Shown: in pieces, positions 53,024-60,945 of the stretch
Layout: each line of letters starts with the position of its first letter
Numbering within the stretch: the first letter of the stretch is position 1
The notes under the pieces: generated by a model
Told to the model about the DNA's origin: nothing
Databases searched by the model: none
The model's input: only the letters and a program-made list of their open reading frames with translations
NCBI GenBank assembly: GCA_964242415.1
Contig: CAXTAT010000012.1
Span: forward strand, 67,367-131,366
Direction: 5' to 3'
From: DASWOJ01 sp964242415
GTDB taxonomy: Bacteria > Pseudomonadota > Alphaproteobacteria > Acetobacterales > Acetobacteraceae
Length of the DNA: 64,000 nucleotides
Made by a program: the position numbers and the translations under genes

Positions 53024-54066
53024 TGGCCCCGCCCGACGCCTCGGCGCCCAGCGCCCCGCTGTCCAATGCCCCGCTGCTCGCGGTTGATAACCTGTCCGTC
53101 GAGTTCCCCGGCCGCCGCGGCACCTTGCGGGCGCTGGACGGGGTGACGTTCAGCATCGCGCCGGGCGAGGTGCTGGGCGTGGTGGGCGAGAGCGGCGCGG
53201 GCAAGTCGCTGACCGGGGCGGCCATCATCGGCCTGCTGGAGAGGCCCGGCCGGATCAGCGGCGGTCAGGTGATGCTGGACGGCGTGCGGATCGACCGGCT
53301 GCCCTACGAGCAGTTGCGGCGCATACGCGGCCGGCAGGTCGGGGCGATCTTCCAGGACCCGCTGACGACGCTGGACCCGCTCTACACCGTGGGCCGGCAA
53401 CTCGCTGAAACCATGCAGACCCACCTGCGCCTATCCGACAGGGAAGCGCGGCATCGGGCGGTCGGCTGGCTGGAGCGAGTGGGCATCCCCGCCGCTGCCC
53501 GGCGGATCGACTCCTACCCGCACGAGTTCAGCGGCGGGATGCGGCAGCGGGTGGTAATCGCCCTGGCGCTGTGCGCGGAACCGCGGCTGGTGATCGCCGA
53601 CGAGCCGACGACGGCGCTGGACGTGTCGATCCAGGCCGGGATCATCGCCCTGCTGAAGGGGCTGACGCGGGAGCATGGCACGGCGGTGATGCTGGTCACG
53701 CACGACATGGGCGTGATCGCGGAGACGGCGGACCGGGTGGCGGTCATGTATGCCGGCCGCATCGTCGAAATCGGCCCGGTGCGCGAGGTGATCCAGCGCC
53801 CGTCGCACCCCTATACCGAGGGGCTGATGGCCAGCATCCCGGCGCTGGACGTGCGGGTGGACCGGTTGCGGCAGATCGACGGGGCGATGCCGCGGCTGAC
53901 CGCGATCCCGCCGGGCTGCCCATATAACCCGCGCTGCCCCAAGGTGTTTGACCGCTGCGTGCAGGACCGGCCGGGCCTGATGCCCGCCCGCGGCACCCAG
54001 GCCGCTTGCTGGCTGCATGACCCGGCCCACGTCGAAGCCGGGCGGGTGGGGGCGGACCATGCTTGA
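53023..54066 (+). CDS. Dpp-type ABC transporter ATP-binding protein (DppD-like), second system
   Basis: A 347-residue ATPase starting at GTG 53023 (overlap TAGTG). Walker A is GESGAGKS (about 57-64), followed by IFQDPLTTLDPLYTVG, signature SGGMRQRVVIALAL, Walker B LVIADEPTTALD and H-loop LVTHDMGVIAE. The C-terminal extension has CPYNPRCPKVFDRC. Sequence differs more from the two other DppD-like proteins of the window than those do from each other. It overlaps the last ATPase by eight bases. Confidence 0.92.
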   Translation: MAPPDASAPSAPLSNAPLLAVDNLSVEFPGRRGTLRALDGVTFSIAPGEVLGVVGESGAGKSLTGAAIIGLLERPGRISGGQVMLDGVRIDRLPYEQLRRIRGRQVGAIFQDPLTTLDPLYTVGRQLAETMQTHLRLSDREARHRAVGWLERVGIPAAARRIDSYPHEFSGGMRQRVVIALALCAEPRLVIADEPTTALDVSIQAGIIALLKGLTREHGTAVMLVTHDMGVIAETADRVAVMYAGRIVEIGPVREVIQRPSHPYTEGLMASIPALDVRVDRLRQIDGAMPRLTAIPPGCPYNPRCPKVFDRCVQDRPGLMPARGTQAACWLHDPAHVEAGRVGADHA

Positions 54067-55129
54067 CGGCGCCCACCCCGGCCGGCCCGCGTCCAGCCCG
54101 CCCGCCGACGCGCCCGCTGACGCCATCGTCATGGCCGCGGATAAGGTCAGCCGTTACTTCGACGTGTCCCGCCCCTGGCTGACCCGCACCCTGGCCCGGG
54201 AGCCGCGCCAGACGCTGCGCGCGGTGGACGAGGTGTCGTTCAGCATCCCGCGCGGCACCACCCTGTCGCTGGTGGGCGAAAGCGGCTGCGGCAAGAGCAC
54301 CGTCGCCCGGCTGGCGGTCGGGCTTTACACGCCATCCGCCGGGTCGATCCTGTTCGAGGGCGTCAACCTGTCCGCCGCCCGCGCCCAACCCGCGCTGCGC
54401 CGGCGGATCAACATGATATTCCAGGACCCCTATGCGTCGCTGAACCCGCGCTGGCGGGTGCGCGACATCGTGGCCGAGCCGATCCGCGCCTTTCGCCTGT
54501 TACAGGGCCGGCGCGACGTTCTGGACCGCGTCGGTCAGCTCCTGACCCAGGTCGGCCTGTCCCCGCACGACGGCGAGAAGTTCCCGCACGAGTTCAGCGG
54601 CGGCCAGCGCCAGAGGATCAGCATCGCCCGCGCCCTATCCAGCGAGCCGGAGTTCCTGGTGTGCGACGAGCCGACGAGCGCGCTGGACGTGTCGGTGCAG
54701 GCGCAAATCCTGAACCTGATGCGCGACCTGCAGCAGCGGCTGCGCCTGTCTTACCTGTTCATCAGCCACAACCTGTCGGTCGTGCGGCATATGTCGGACC
54801 AGTTGGGGGTGATGTACCTGGGCCGCATCGTCGAATACGGCCCCGGCAAGGCGATCTTCGGCACGCCCCGGCACCCCTATACGCGCCTGCTGCTGGAGGC
54901 GATCCCGGACCTGTCGATGTCCGGCCGTGCCCGTGCGGCGGTGGGCGGCGAGGTGCCCAGCCCAATCAACCCGCCGCAGGGCTGCCCGTTCCATCCGCGC
55001 TGCCCGTTGGCCAATGAGCGGTGCCGGGTCGAGCGGCCGGGCTACACGCCGGCGGGTGGGGTGCTGGTGGCTTGCCATGCGGTCGAGGAAGGGCGGGACG
55101 GCCGCCAACGCTCGCCGTGCGCGCAATGA
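54059..55129 (+). CDS. Dpp-type ABC transporter ATP-binding protein (DppF-like), second system
   Basis: A 356-residue ATPase. After a Pro/Ala-rich leader of about 30 residues come Walker A GESGCGKS (about 74-81), FQDPYASLNPRWRVRD, signature SGGQRQRISIARAL, Walker B FLVCDEPTSALD and H-loop FISHNLSVVRH, with Asn in place of the usual Asp. The C-terminal extension is GCPFHPRCPLANERC. The operon has no binding-protein gene; it must use one encoded elsewhere. Its stop overlaps yraN (ATGA). Confidence 0.91.
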   Translation: MLDGAHPGRPASSPPADAPADAIVMAADKVSRYFDVSRPWLTRTLAREPRQTLRAVDEVSFSIPRGTTLSLVGESGCGKSTVARLAVGLYTPSAGSILFEGVNLSAARAQPALRRRINMIFQDPYASLNPRWRVRDIVAEPIRAFRLLQGRRDVLDRVGQLLTQVGLSPHDGEKFPHEFSGGQRQRISIARALSSEPEFLVCDEPTSALDVSVQAQILNLMRDLQQRLRLSYLFISHNLSVVRHMSDQLGVMYLGRIVEYGPGKAIFGTPRHPYTRLLLEAIPDLSMSGRARAAVGGEVPSPINPPQGCPFHPRCPLANERCRVERPGYTPAGGVLVACHAVEEGRDGRQRSPCAQ

Positions 55130-55512
55130 TGGCCGTGGCCGCCGGGCCTAGGGCGGCACGGGGCAGCGCATCCCAGCGCAGCGGCGTGGCGGCAGAGGCC
55201 GCGGCTGAAGCAGCGCTGATGCGGGATGGCTGGCTGATCCTGGCCCGGCGGCTGCGGACTGCGGCTGGCGAGATCGACCTTGTCGCGGACCGGGCCGGGC
55301 TGCTGGCGTTCATCGAGGTGAAGCGGCGCCCGACCTTGGCCGGCGCTGCCGTCGCGTTGGGAGCACGGCAACAGGCGCGGCTGCTGGCAGCGGCCGAAAT
55401 CGTGCTGGCGGAGCATCCGGATTGGGGCAGTGCCGGGGTGCGGTTCGATCTGATGCTAGTGGATGCGGCCGGGCAGGTCCGGCGGATCGCGGACGCGTTC
55501 CGGGCGAGCTAA
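55126..55512 (+). CDS. YraN/UPF0102 family protein (nuclease-like fold)
   Basis: A 128-residue soluble protein with the family core GEIDLVADRAGLLAFIEVKR (about 47-66), where Glu, Asp and E.K residues match the restriction-endonuclease-like active-site pattern. Physiological role is unsettled. Here it is translationally coupled to the last gene of the ABC operon and followed by a REPIN, then convergent comM; yraN and comM are often near each other. Confidence 0.9.
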   Translation: MMAVAAGPRAARGSASQRSGVAAEAAAEAALMRDGWLILARRLRTAAGEIDLVADRAGLLAFIEVKRRPTLAGAAVALGARQQARLLAAAEIVLAEHPDWGSAGVRFDLMLVDAAGQVRRIADAFRAS

Positions 55513-55563
55513 GCAGGCTTGCACTCACGTGACACTGCCAGGACGCAAAGACCGCACTTGCTG

Positions 55564-55724
55564 TTCCCTCTCCCCGCTTCGGGAGAGGGCTGGGGTGAGG
55601 GGGCCTTGCAGTGCGGTCCCCAGGTCCAGACAGCCCAGTTCCGGCGGTGCTGATCGTCCCGCTAAGGGCACCGAAACAGCGAGACCTCCTCACCCCGGCC
55701 CTCTCCCGAAGCGGGAGAGGGAGC
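55564..55724. repeat. REPIN-like inverted pair, copy 4
   Basis: Arms at 55564-55603 and 55687-55724 share the core with one change on the left (GAGAGGGCTGGGGTGAGG). The outer palindrome here is CTCCCCGCTTCGGGAG, longer than in the other copies. The internal loop (CCTTGCAGTGCGGTCC to AACAGCGAGACC) is unlike the other copies. It sits between convergent yraN and comM. Confidence 0.9.
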
Positions 55725-55770
55725 AGCAGGTATGGCGGTGTCACGTGAGCGCAAGCCTAAAAAGGATCGT

Positions 55771-57288
55771 TCAAACGCCGCGGCCCGGCACGCGATGCCG
55801 ATACGCCAGCGCCTCCGCGATGTCCGCCCGGCGCACCTGCGGCACCGCGGCCAGGTCGGCGATGGTGCGCGCCACCCGCAACACCCGGGTAAAGCCGCGG
55901 GCCGATAGCCGCAGCTTCTCGGCCGCCTGCTCGGCCAGGGTGCGGGCCTCCGGATGCAGCTCGATGCCGCCCATGTCGGCCTCCGCATTGGTGGCGCCCG
56001 CATTGGCGCAGCTCCCCTTAGCATAGCGGACCCGCTGGGCGGTCCGGGCGGAGCACACCCGGGCGGCGACGGCGGCGCTGGCCTCGCCGCGCGGCGCGCG
56101 GGACAGCTCGGCGGGCGGGATCGGCTGCACCTGCACCGTCATGTCGATGCGGTCCAGCAGCGGCCCGCTGATGCGGCCCAAGTAGTCTTCGCCGCAGCGT
56201 GGCGCCCGGCTGCACTCCCGCGCGGCGTCGCCGAGGTAGCCGCACCGGCACGGGTTCATCGCGGCAACAAGCTGGAACCGTGCGGGGTAGGTAACGTGCG
56301 CGGCGGCGCGGGCGACGGTGGTGCGTCCGCTCTCCAGGGGCTGGCGCAGGGTTTCCAGGGCCTGGCGCGGGAACTCCGGCAACTCATCGAGGAACAGCAC
56401 GCCGCGGTGGGCCAGGCTGACCTCGCCGGGCTTGGCGCGCTGGCCGCCGCCGGTCAGCGCCGCCTGCGAGGCGCCATGGTGCGGTTCGCGGAACGGCGGC
56501 CTCATCACCAGCCGCCCGCCGTCCAGCAGCCCGGCGACGCTATGGATCATGCTGACCTCCAGCGCGTCGGCCGGCGTCAGGTCGGGCAGCAGATGCGCCA
56601 GCCGGGCGGCCAGCATCGACTTCCCAGCGCCGGGCGGGCCGACCAGCATCAGGTTGTGCGCCCCGGCGGCGGCGATCTCCAGGGCACGCTTGGCGGTCTC
56701 CATGCCGCGCACATCGGCGAGGTCCGGGCCGGGTGGGGCGTCGGCGGGGACGGTCGGCATCGGCGGGGCCAGCACCTGCGTGCCGCGGAAGTGGTTGATG
56801 ACGGCAAGCAGGCTTGGCGCGGCCAGCACCTCGATCCGCCCGGCCCAGGCAGCCTCGCCGCCCTGCGCCGCCGGGCAGATCAGGCCGAGGTCGTGCGCGG
56901 ACGCCGCCAGCGCCGCGGGCAGCACGCCAGCCACCGGGTTCACGCCGCCGTCCAGGGACAGCTCGCCCAGGGCCGCGTAGCCCGCGACCTCGTCCTGCGG
57001 CAGGATGCCCATGGCGGCCAGCACGCACAGGGCGATGGGCAGGTCGAAGTGGCTGCCCTCCTTTTGCAGGTCGGCCGGGGCGAGGTTGATCAGGACGCGC
57101 TTGGGCGGCAGCGACAGGCCCATCGCCGTCAGCGCGGCGCGCACTCGCTCGCGCGCCTCGCCGACCGCCTTGTCCGGCAGGCCGACGATCAAGAAGGCGG
57201 GCAGGCCGCTGCTGATCTGCACCTGTACCTCGACGGGGACAGCCTCGATGCCGCTGAAGGCGAAGCTGCTGATGCGGGCGAGGGTCAT
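55771..57288 (-). CDS. comM: ComM/YifB family AAA ATPase (Mg-chelatase subunit ChlI-like)
   Basis: A 505-residue protein related to ComM, a branch-migration helicase that helps integrate incoming DNA during natural transformation. The N-terminal domain (FAFSGIEAVPVEVQVQIS onward) precedes the AAA module with Walker A VGPPGAGKSMLAARL (about 216-230), Walker B GVLFLDELPEF, and a zinc-like loop MNPCRCGYLGD...CSR..RC. The C-terminal domain has SARGFTRVLRVARTIADL. ATG 57288 overlaps the stop of the HDAC-like gene (ATGA). Confidence 0.93.
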   Translation of the reverse strand: MTLARISSFAFSGIEAVPVEVQVQISSGLPAFLIVGLPDKAVGEARERVRAALTAMGLSLPPKRVLINLAPADLQKEGSHFDLPIALCVLAAMGILPQDEVAGYAALGELSLDGGVNPVAGVLPAALAASAHDLGLICPAAQGGEAAWAGRIEVLAAPSLLAVINHFRGTQVLAPPMPTVPADAPPGPDLADVRGMETAKRALEIAAAGAHNLMLVGPPGAGKSMLAARLAHLLPDLTPADALEVSMIHSVAGLLDGGRLVMRPPFREPHHGASQAALTGGGQRAKPGEVSLAHRGVLFLDELPEFPRQALETLRQPLESGRTTVARAAAHVTYPARFQLVAAMNPCRCGYLGDAARECSRAPRCGEDYLGRISGPLLDRIDMTVQVQPIPPAELSRAPRGEASAAVAARVCSARTAQRVRYAKGSCANAGATNAEADMGGIELHPEARTLAEQAAEKLRLSARGFTRVLRVARTIADLAAVPQVRRADIAEALAYRHRVPGRGV

Positions 57289-58373
57289 CCGGCGTAGGCA
57301 CCGAGGAACCGGGCGAGCAGGCCGCCGATCACCTCGGTGTTGTAGCCGCCCTCTTGCACGATGGCGGTTGGCAGGCCCAACCCCCGGATCGCCGCCGCCG
57401 CCCGGGCGAAACCGTCCGGCGTGACCCGCAAGTAGCTCAGCGGCTCGTCCTCGGAGGCGTCGAAGCCGAGGCTCAGCACCAGCGCGTCCGCGGCATGGCG
57501 GCGTATCGCGCCCAGCCCGGCATCCACCGCGGACAGCCACTCCGCATCGCCGCTGCCCTGGGCCAACGGTAGGTTGAGGTTGCATCCAAGTCCCGTGCCG
57601 CCGCCGCGCTCCTCGGCAAAGCCGACATACCAGGGATAGTAGCCTGCCGGGTCGCCATGGACGGAGACGAACATCACGTCATCGCGGTCCCAGAAGATGC
57701 CCTGCGTGCCATTGCCATGGTGGCTGTCGATGTCCAGCACCGCCACCCGTGCGGCGCCGCGGTCCCGCAGGCGTTGCGCGGCGATGGCGGTGTTGTTGAG
57801 GTAGCAGTGGCCGCCGGCGCGTTGAGGATAGGCATGATGGCCGGGCGGCCGCGCCAGGGCATAGGCGGTTCGGCCGGCAGCGGCCTCGTCCGCCGCGGCG
57901 ATGGCGCCGGCTGCGGCGGCCAGGGCAGCGGGCCAGGTTGCGGCCGAGATCGGGCAGGACGTATCGGCGGTGAACCAGCCAAGCTGGTTCACGACCGCCG
58001 GGCTGAACCGCGCGCCATTGGCGAGCATCTCGGGCGACGGATGGATGTTCGGCACCAACTCCGGCCCAGATGTCGGTAGCGCCGCCCACTGGGCTGGGGC
58101 ATCGCGCAGGAAATCCAGGTAGGCGGGACCGTGCACGGCCTCGATGGCCGCTCGGTCGGGCGGCGGCGGGGTTTCAGGGCGCACGCCCAGGGAGGCGCAG
58201 CCCTCCAGCAGTGCCAAGGCGCGGGCGGGAACCTCGAAGTTTGGGCGCACGACGCCGCGTTGCAGGAAGAAGCTGGGCGCGTGCTGCAACTGCTCGGGGT
58301 CCCAGAATACCTTCAATCCGGCTCCTGCCGTTGCGTATGCCAGGAGGGTAGAAGGTCCGGCGCGGTTGTCCAT
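57285..58373 (-). CDS. Histone deacetylase superfamily amidohydrolase (acetylpolyamine-type)
   Basis: A 362-residue zinc amidohydrolase of the HDAC/AcuC/AphA superfamily. Active-site motifs are RPPGHHAYP (about 169-177), LDIDSHHGNGTQGIFWDRDD (about 208-227), where Asp and His bind zinc, and SLGFDASEDEPL with the third ligand. GGYNTEV near the C-terminus holds the usual GGY. Bacterial members deacetylate acetylpolyamines, acetoin-related or other acetylated small molecules. ATG 58373 is used; a TTG at 58406 adds 11 residues. It is coupled to comM. Confidence 0.9.
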   Translation of the reverse strand: MDNRAGPSTLLAYATAGAGLKVFWDPEQLQHAPSFFLQRGVVRPNFEVPARALALLEGCASLGVRPETPPPPDRAAIEAVHGPAYLDFLRDAPAQWAALPTSGPELVPNIHPSPEMLANGARFSPAVVNQLGWFTADTSCPISAATWPAALAAAAGAIAAADEAAAGRTAYALARPPGHHAYPQRAGGHCYLNNTAIAAQRLRDRGAARVAVLDIDSHHGNGTQGIFWDRDDVMFVSVHGDPAGYYPWYVGFAEERGGGTGLGCNLNLPLAQGSGDAEWLSAVDAGLGAIRRHAADALVLSLGFDASEDEPLSYLRVTPDGFARAAAAIRGLGLPTAIVQEGGYNTEVIGGLLARFLGAYAG

Positions 58374-58547
58374 CGGAGTTGCGTCGTTTGGCGCGGTGTA
58401 AACCAATTCCTAACAGCGAAGGCTTAGTAACCCTGGGACATGGAATTGCCGCAAGCCTTGCAACCGAGGCTGGTGGAACGGGCAATCTGTGCCGTATTGG
58501 GAGCCAAGGTTTGCTGCTGCCTCGGCCAGGTTAGGCCCTCCCGGCTT

Positions 58548-58583
58548 CCCTCACCCCGGCCCTTTCCCGGAGGGAGAGGGGGC
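58548..58583. repeat. Solo half of the REPIN-like element
   Basis: A single palindromic unit (CCCTCACCCCGGCCCTTTCC and its GGAGGGAGAGGG partner) lies between the HDAC-like and DUF3429 genes. Its left flank (CGGCCAGGTTAGGCCCTCCC, 58523-58542) resembles the loop of copy 3 at 29158-29173. The inverted partner is missing. Confidence 0.85.
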
Positions 58584-58639
58584 AGCGGGCAGCTTCTTCA
58601 GCTTTTGCGCGGCCGATTTGCCAATCAGGCGCACGCGCA

Positions 58640-59122
58640 TCACAGCACGATCCGTCCGCCCAGCGCGCGAACCACGAACACCGTCACCAGGCAGCCCAAC
58701 ACTCCCGCCGATAGGACCCAGCGCAGCCGCATGTAGCTGCGCGGCATCAGCTGATACCGGGTGGCTCGCCCCTCCACTAGCGTCAGGATAATAAGGCCGG
58801 CGATCAGGATCAGCAGCCCGGCCATCGGCAGGTCCAGGAACGTCACCAGCAGCGCCAGCCACCCCACCAGCGACGGCAGCACGCCCAGGCCGAAGCGCGC
58901 CCGTTGCACCAGCACCGTCGGCGTGCCGCCATCGTCCAGCGCGAACCCCCAATGCACCCCGCCCAAGAACGCCAGGATCGTCGCACCGTAGGCGATCAGC
59001 GCGAGCAACGGCCGGTTGAGCACATTAGGCTCAAGGCTCAAGGCGCCAATGCTGCACGCGATGAAGGGCAGCAGCCCGGCAAGGCCCAGCAGGACCGCAA
59101 ACAGGGGCAAGGGCCGGATCAT
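58640..59122 (-). CDS. DUF3429 family membrane protein
   Basis: A 160-residue protein with five predicted membrane segments. Family sequence includes PLPLFAVLLGLAGLLPFIAC at the start and YGATILAFLGGVHWGFALDD (about 45-64), the conserved GG.HWG motif of DUF3429. No function is established. It is a single gene, divergent from the CBS-domain protein. Confidence 0.88.
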   Translation of the reverse strand: MIRPLPLFAVLLGLAGLLPFIACSIGALSLEPNVLNRPLLALIAYGATILAFLGGVHWGFALDDGGTPTVLVQRARFGLGVLPSLVGWLALLVTFLDLPMAGLLILIAGLIILTLVEGRATRYQLMPRSYMRLRWVLSAGVLGCLVTVFVVRALGGRIVL

Positions 59123-59223
59123 CGGAAACTCCGCAACGGGTCAGGCCGCGTGGTTAGCCGCCAGTCCCCGGGTCCGCAACCGTCTGCCCTGCCCATTCTG
59201 CGCCGGGGCGGCTACAAGGGGCC

Positions 59224-60522
59224 ATGGGATTAGGCTTCGACCTCGCCATCGTCTTCCTGCTGATCCTGCTCAACGGCGTGTTCGCCATGAGCGAGCTGGC
59301 CCTGGTGTCGGTCCGCCGCGCCCGGCTGCTGGTCATGGAGCGCAAGGGGGTGCCCGGCGCCGCCAAGGCCCGGCAATTGGCCGAGGACCCGCAACGCTTC
59401 CTGCCCACCGTCCAGGTCGGCATCACCCTGGTCAGCGTCCTGGCCGGCGTGTTCGGCGGCGCCCGCATCGCCGCCCGACTGCAGGATGCGTTGCTGGCCG
59501 TCCCGGCGCTGGCGCCGTTCGCGCAGTCGCTGTCGCTGGCCGTCGTGGTCATCATCACGACCTACCTGACCCTGGTGATCGGCGAGCTGGTCCCCAAGCA
59601 ACTGGCGCTGCGCCGGCCGGAGCAGTTGGCCGCCACCGTCGCGGGTCCGCTGGGCGTGCTGTCGCGCATCGGCAGCCCGGTCGTCTGGCTGCTCGGCAAG
59701 TCCAGCGCCCTGGTGCTGCGCCTGTTTGGCGCGCACCGGGAGGAGCGGCAGGGCGTGACGGAGGAGGAACTCAGCGCCGTGCTGGCCGAGGGCGCGCTGG
59801 ACGGCGCGCTGGAGACCGGCGAGCGCGACATGATCGAGCGCCTGTTGCGGCTGGCCGACAAGCCCGTGCGCGCCATCATGACGCCGCGGACCGAGCTGGC
59901 CTGGATCGACCGCACCGACCCCCGCAGCGACATCGCCACCACGCTGAAGGCGACGCCGCACAGCCGGTTCGTGGTGTGCGACGGGGTGATCGACAACGTG
60001 GTGGGCGTCGTGCAGGCCAAGGACATCCTGGACCGCATCCTGGGTGGCGGCGACCTGTCGGTGGCGGCGGCGCTGCGCAAGCCGATGGTGATACCCGACA
60101 CCGTGACGGCGCTGGACGCGCTGGAGCGGCTGAAGAACGACCCGATGGGGCTGGCGCTGGTGATGGACGAGTATGGCAGCTTCGAGGGTGTCGTCACTGC
60201 GGCCGACGTGCTGCAAGCCATCGTGGGCGAGCCGACCGACCCGACGCCAATCCAGCCGCCGGGTCCGGACGGGGTGGCGGCGCCGTTGCTGCTGGACGGG
60301 GCGATGCCGGTGGACGAGATCAAGTCCCGCCTGGCGCTGCCGGACCTGCCGGCGGAGGGCAGGTACCACACGCTGGGCGGGCTGATCCTGGCGCTGCTGC
60401 GGCGGTTGCCGCGCACCGGGGACCGCATCGTGTTCGGCGGCTGGCGGTTCGAGGTGACCGAGATGGATGGGCGCCGGGTATCCCGCGTCAGTGCGCAGGC
60501 GGAGCCGGCCGTCGAGGGTTGA
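59224..60522 (+). CDS. CNNM/CorC-type hemolysin-family membrane protein with CBS domains
   Basis: A 432-residue protein. Residues about 1-190 form the DUF21/CNNM membrane domain (LNGVFAMSELALVSVRRARL, then VVIITTYLTLVIGELVPKQL). Two CBS domains follow (MTPRTELAWIDRTD and about 55 residues each), then the CorC_HlyC domain near the C-terminus (YHTLGGLILALLRRLPRTGD). Relatives are linked to Mg/Co export or magnesium balance; the hemolysin label is historical. ATG 59224 starts the first membrane segment. Confidence 0.92.
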   Translation: MGLGFDLAIVFLLILLNGVFAMSELALVSVRRARLLVMERKGVPGAAKARQLAEDPQRFLPTVQVGITLVSVLAGVFGGARIAARLQDALLAVPALAPFAQSLSLAVVVIITTYLTLVIGELVPKQLALRRPEQLAATVAGPLGVLSRIGSPVVWLLGKSSALVLRLFGAHREERQGVTEEELSAVLAEGALDGALETGERDMIERLLRLADKPVRAIMTPRTELAWIDRTDPRSDIATTLKATPHSRFVVCDGVIDNVVGVVQAKDILDRILGGGDLSVAAALRKPMVIPDTVTALDALERLKNDPMGLALVMDEYGSFEGVVTAADVLQAIVGEPTDPTPIQPPGPDGVAAPLLLDGAMPVDEIKSRLALPDLPAEGRYHTLGGLILALLRRLPRTGDRIVFGGWRFEVTEMDGRRVSRVSAQAEPAVEG

Positions 60523-60553
60523 GTGCGCGGATTGCCGGTGGGCCTGGCTGGCC

Positions 60554-60658
60554 GGGTCATGCCGGCGTTGCGGGCGGCACTTGCGGCGGGACGACCGGGG
60601 GGCTGGCGCGGTTCTTGGCCCCTCGATTGCCGCGGCTGAGCCGGCTTGCAGTGATGGG
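60554..60658. repeat. Degenerate MITE-like element (CGTCATTGCGAGCC family), copy 4
   Basis: The order of blocks matches the intact copies: GGGTCATGCCGGCGTTGCGG at the left, GGCGGCACTTGCGGCGGGAC, then CCTCGATTGCCGCGGCTGAG and GCCGGCTTGCAGTGATGGGA at the right. Mutations have spread through both ends. It lies between the CBS-protein gene and the small membrane-protein gene. Confidence 0.65.
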
Positions 60659-60700
60659 ACGGCTTGGGGGTGCGCCGGTCGCGGTCGCCATCGGTTGGCG

Positions 60701-60871
60701 TCAGTAGTAGCCGCGCCCGCTGCCGAAGATCAGGAACAGGATGAGCAGCAGCAGGATCAGCCCGAAGCCGCCACCGTAGCTGCGCCCGCCGTAGAGGCCC
60801 CGGTTGTAACCGTAGAACCCGCCGCCGCCGAACAGCAGCACGACGATGATGACGATCAGGGCGAGGCTCAT
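60701..60871 (-). CDS. Tiny Gly-rich two-helix membrane protein (56 aa)
   Basis: The frame from ATG 60871 encodes a 56-residue protein: a first helix SLALIVIIVVLLFGGGG, a Gly/Tyr/Arg loop FYGYNRGLYGGRSYGGGFG, and a second helix LILLLLILFLIFGSGRGYY. AAGGA lies seven bases before the ATG. The layout resembles DUF3309-type small membrane proteins, though the Tyr/Gly-rich loop is different. Function is unknown. It is followed upstream by the glcB stop 74 bases away on the same strand. Confidence 0.72.
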   Translation of the reverse strand: MSLALIVIIVVLLFGGGGFYGYNRGLYGGRSYGGGFGLILLLLILFLIFGSGRGYY

Positions 60872-60945
60872 GGCGGCTTCCTTGTCTTGGTGTTACTCGG
60901 AAGTGTAACGGCCGGAACCGTAACGGGTTCCGGCCGCGGATGTAC

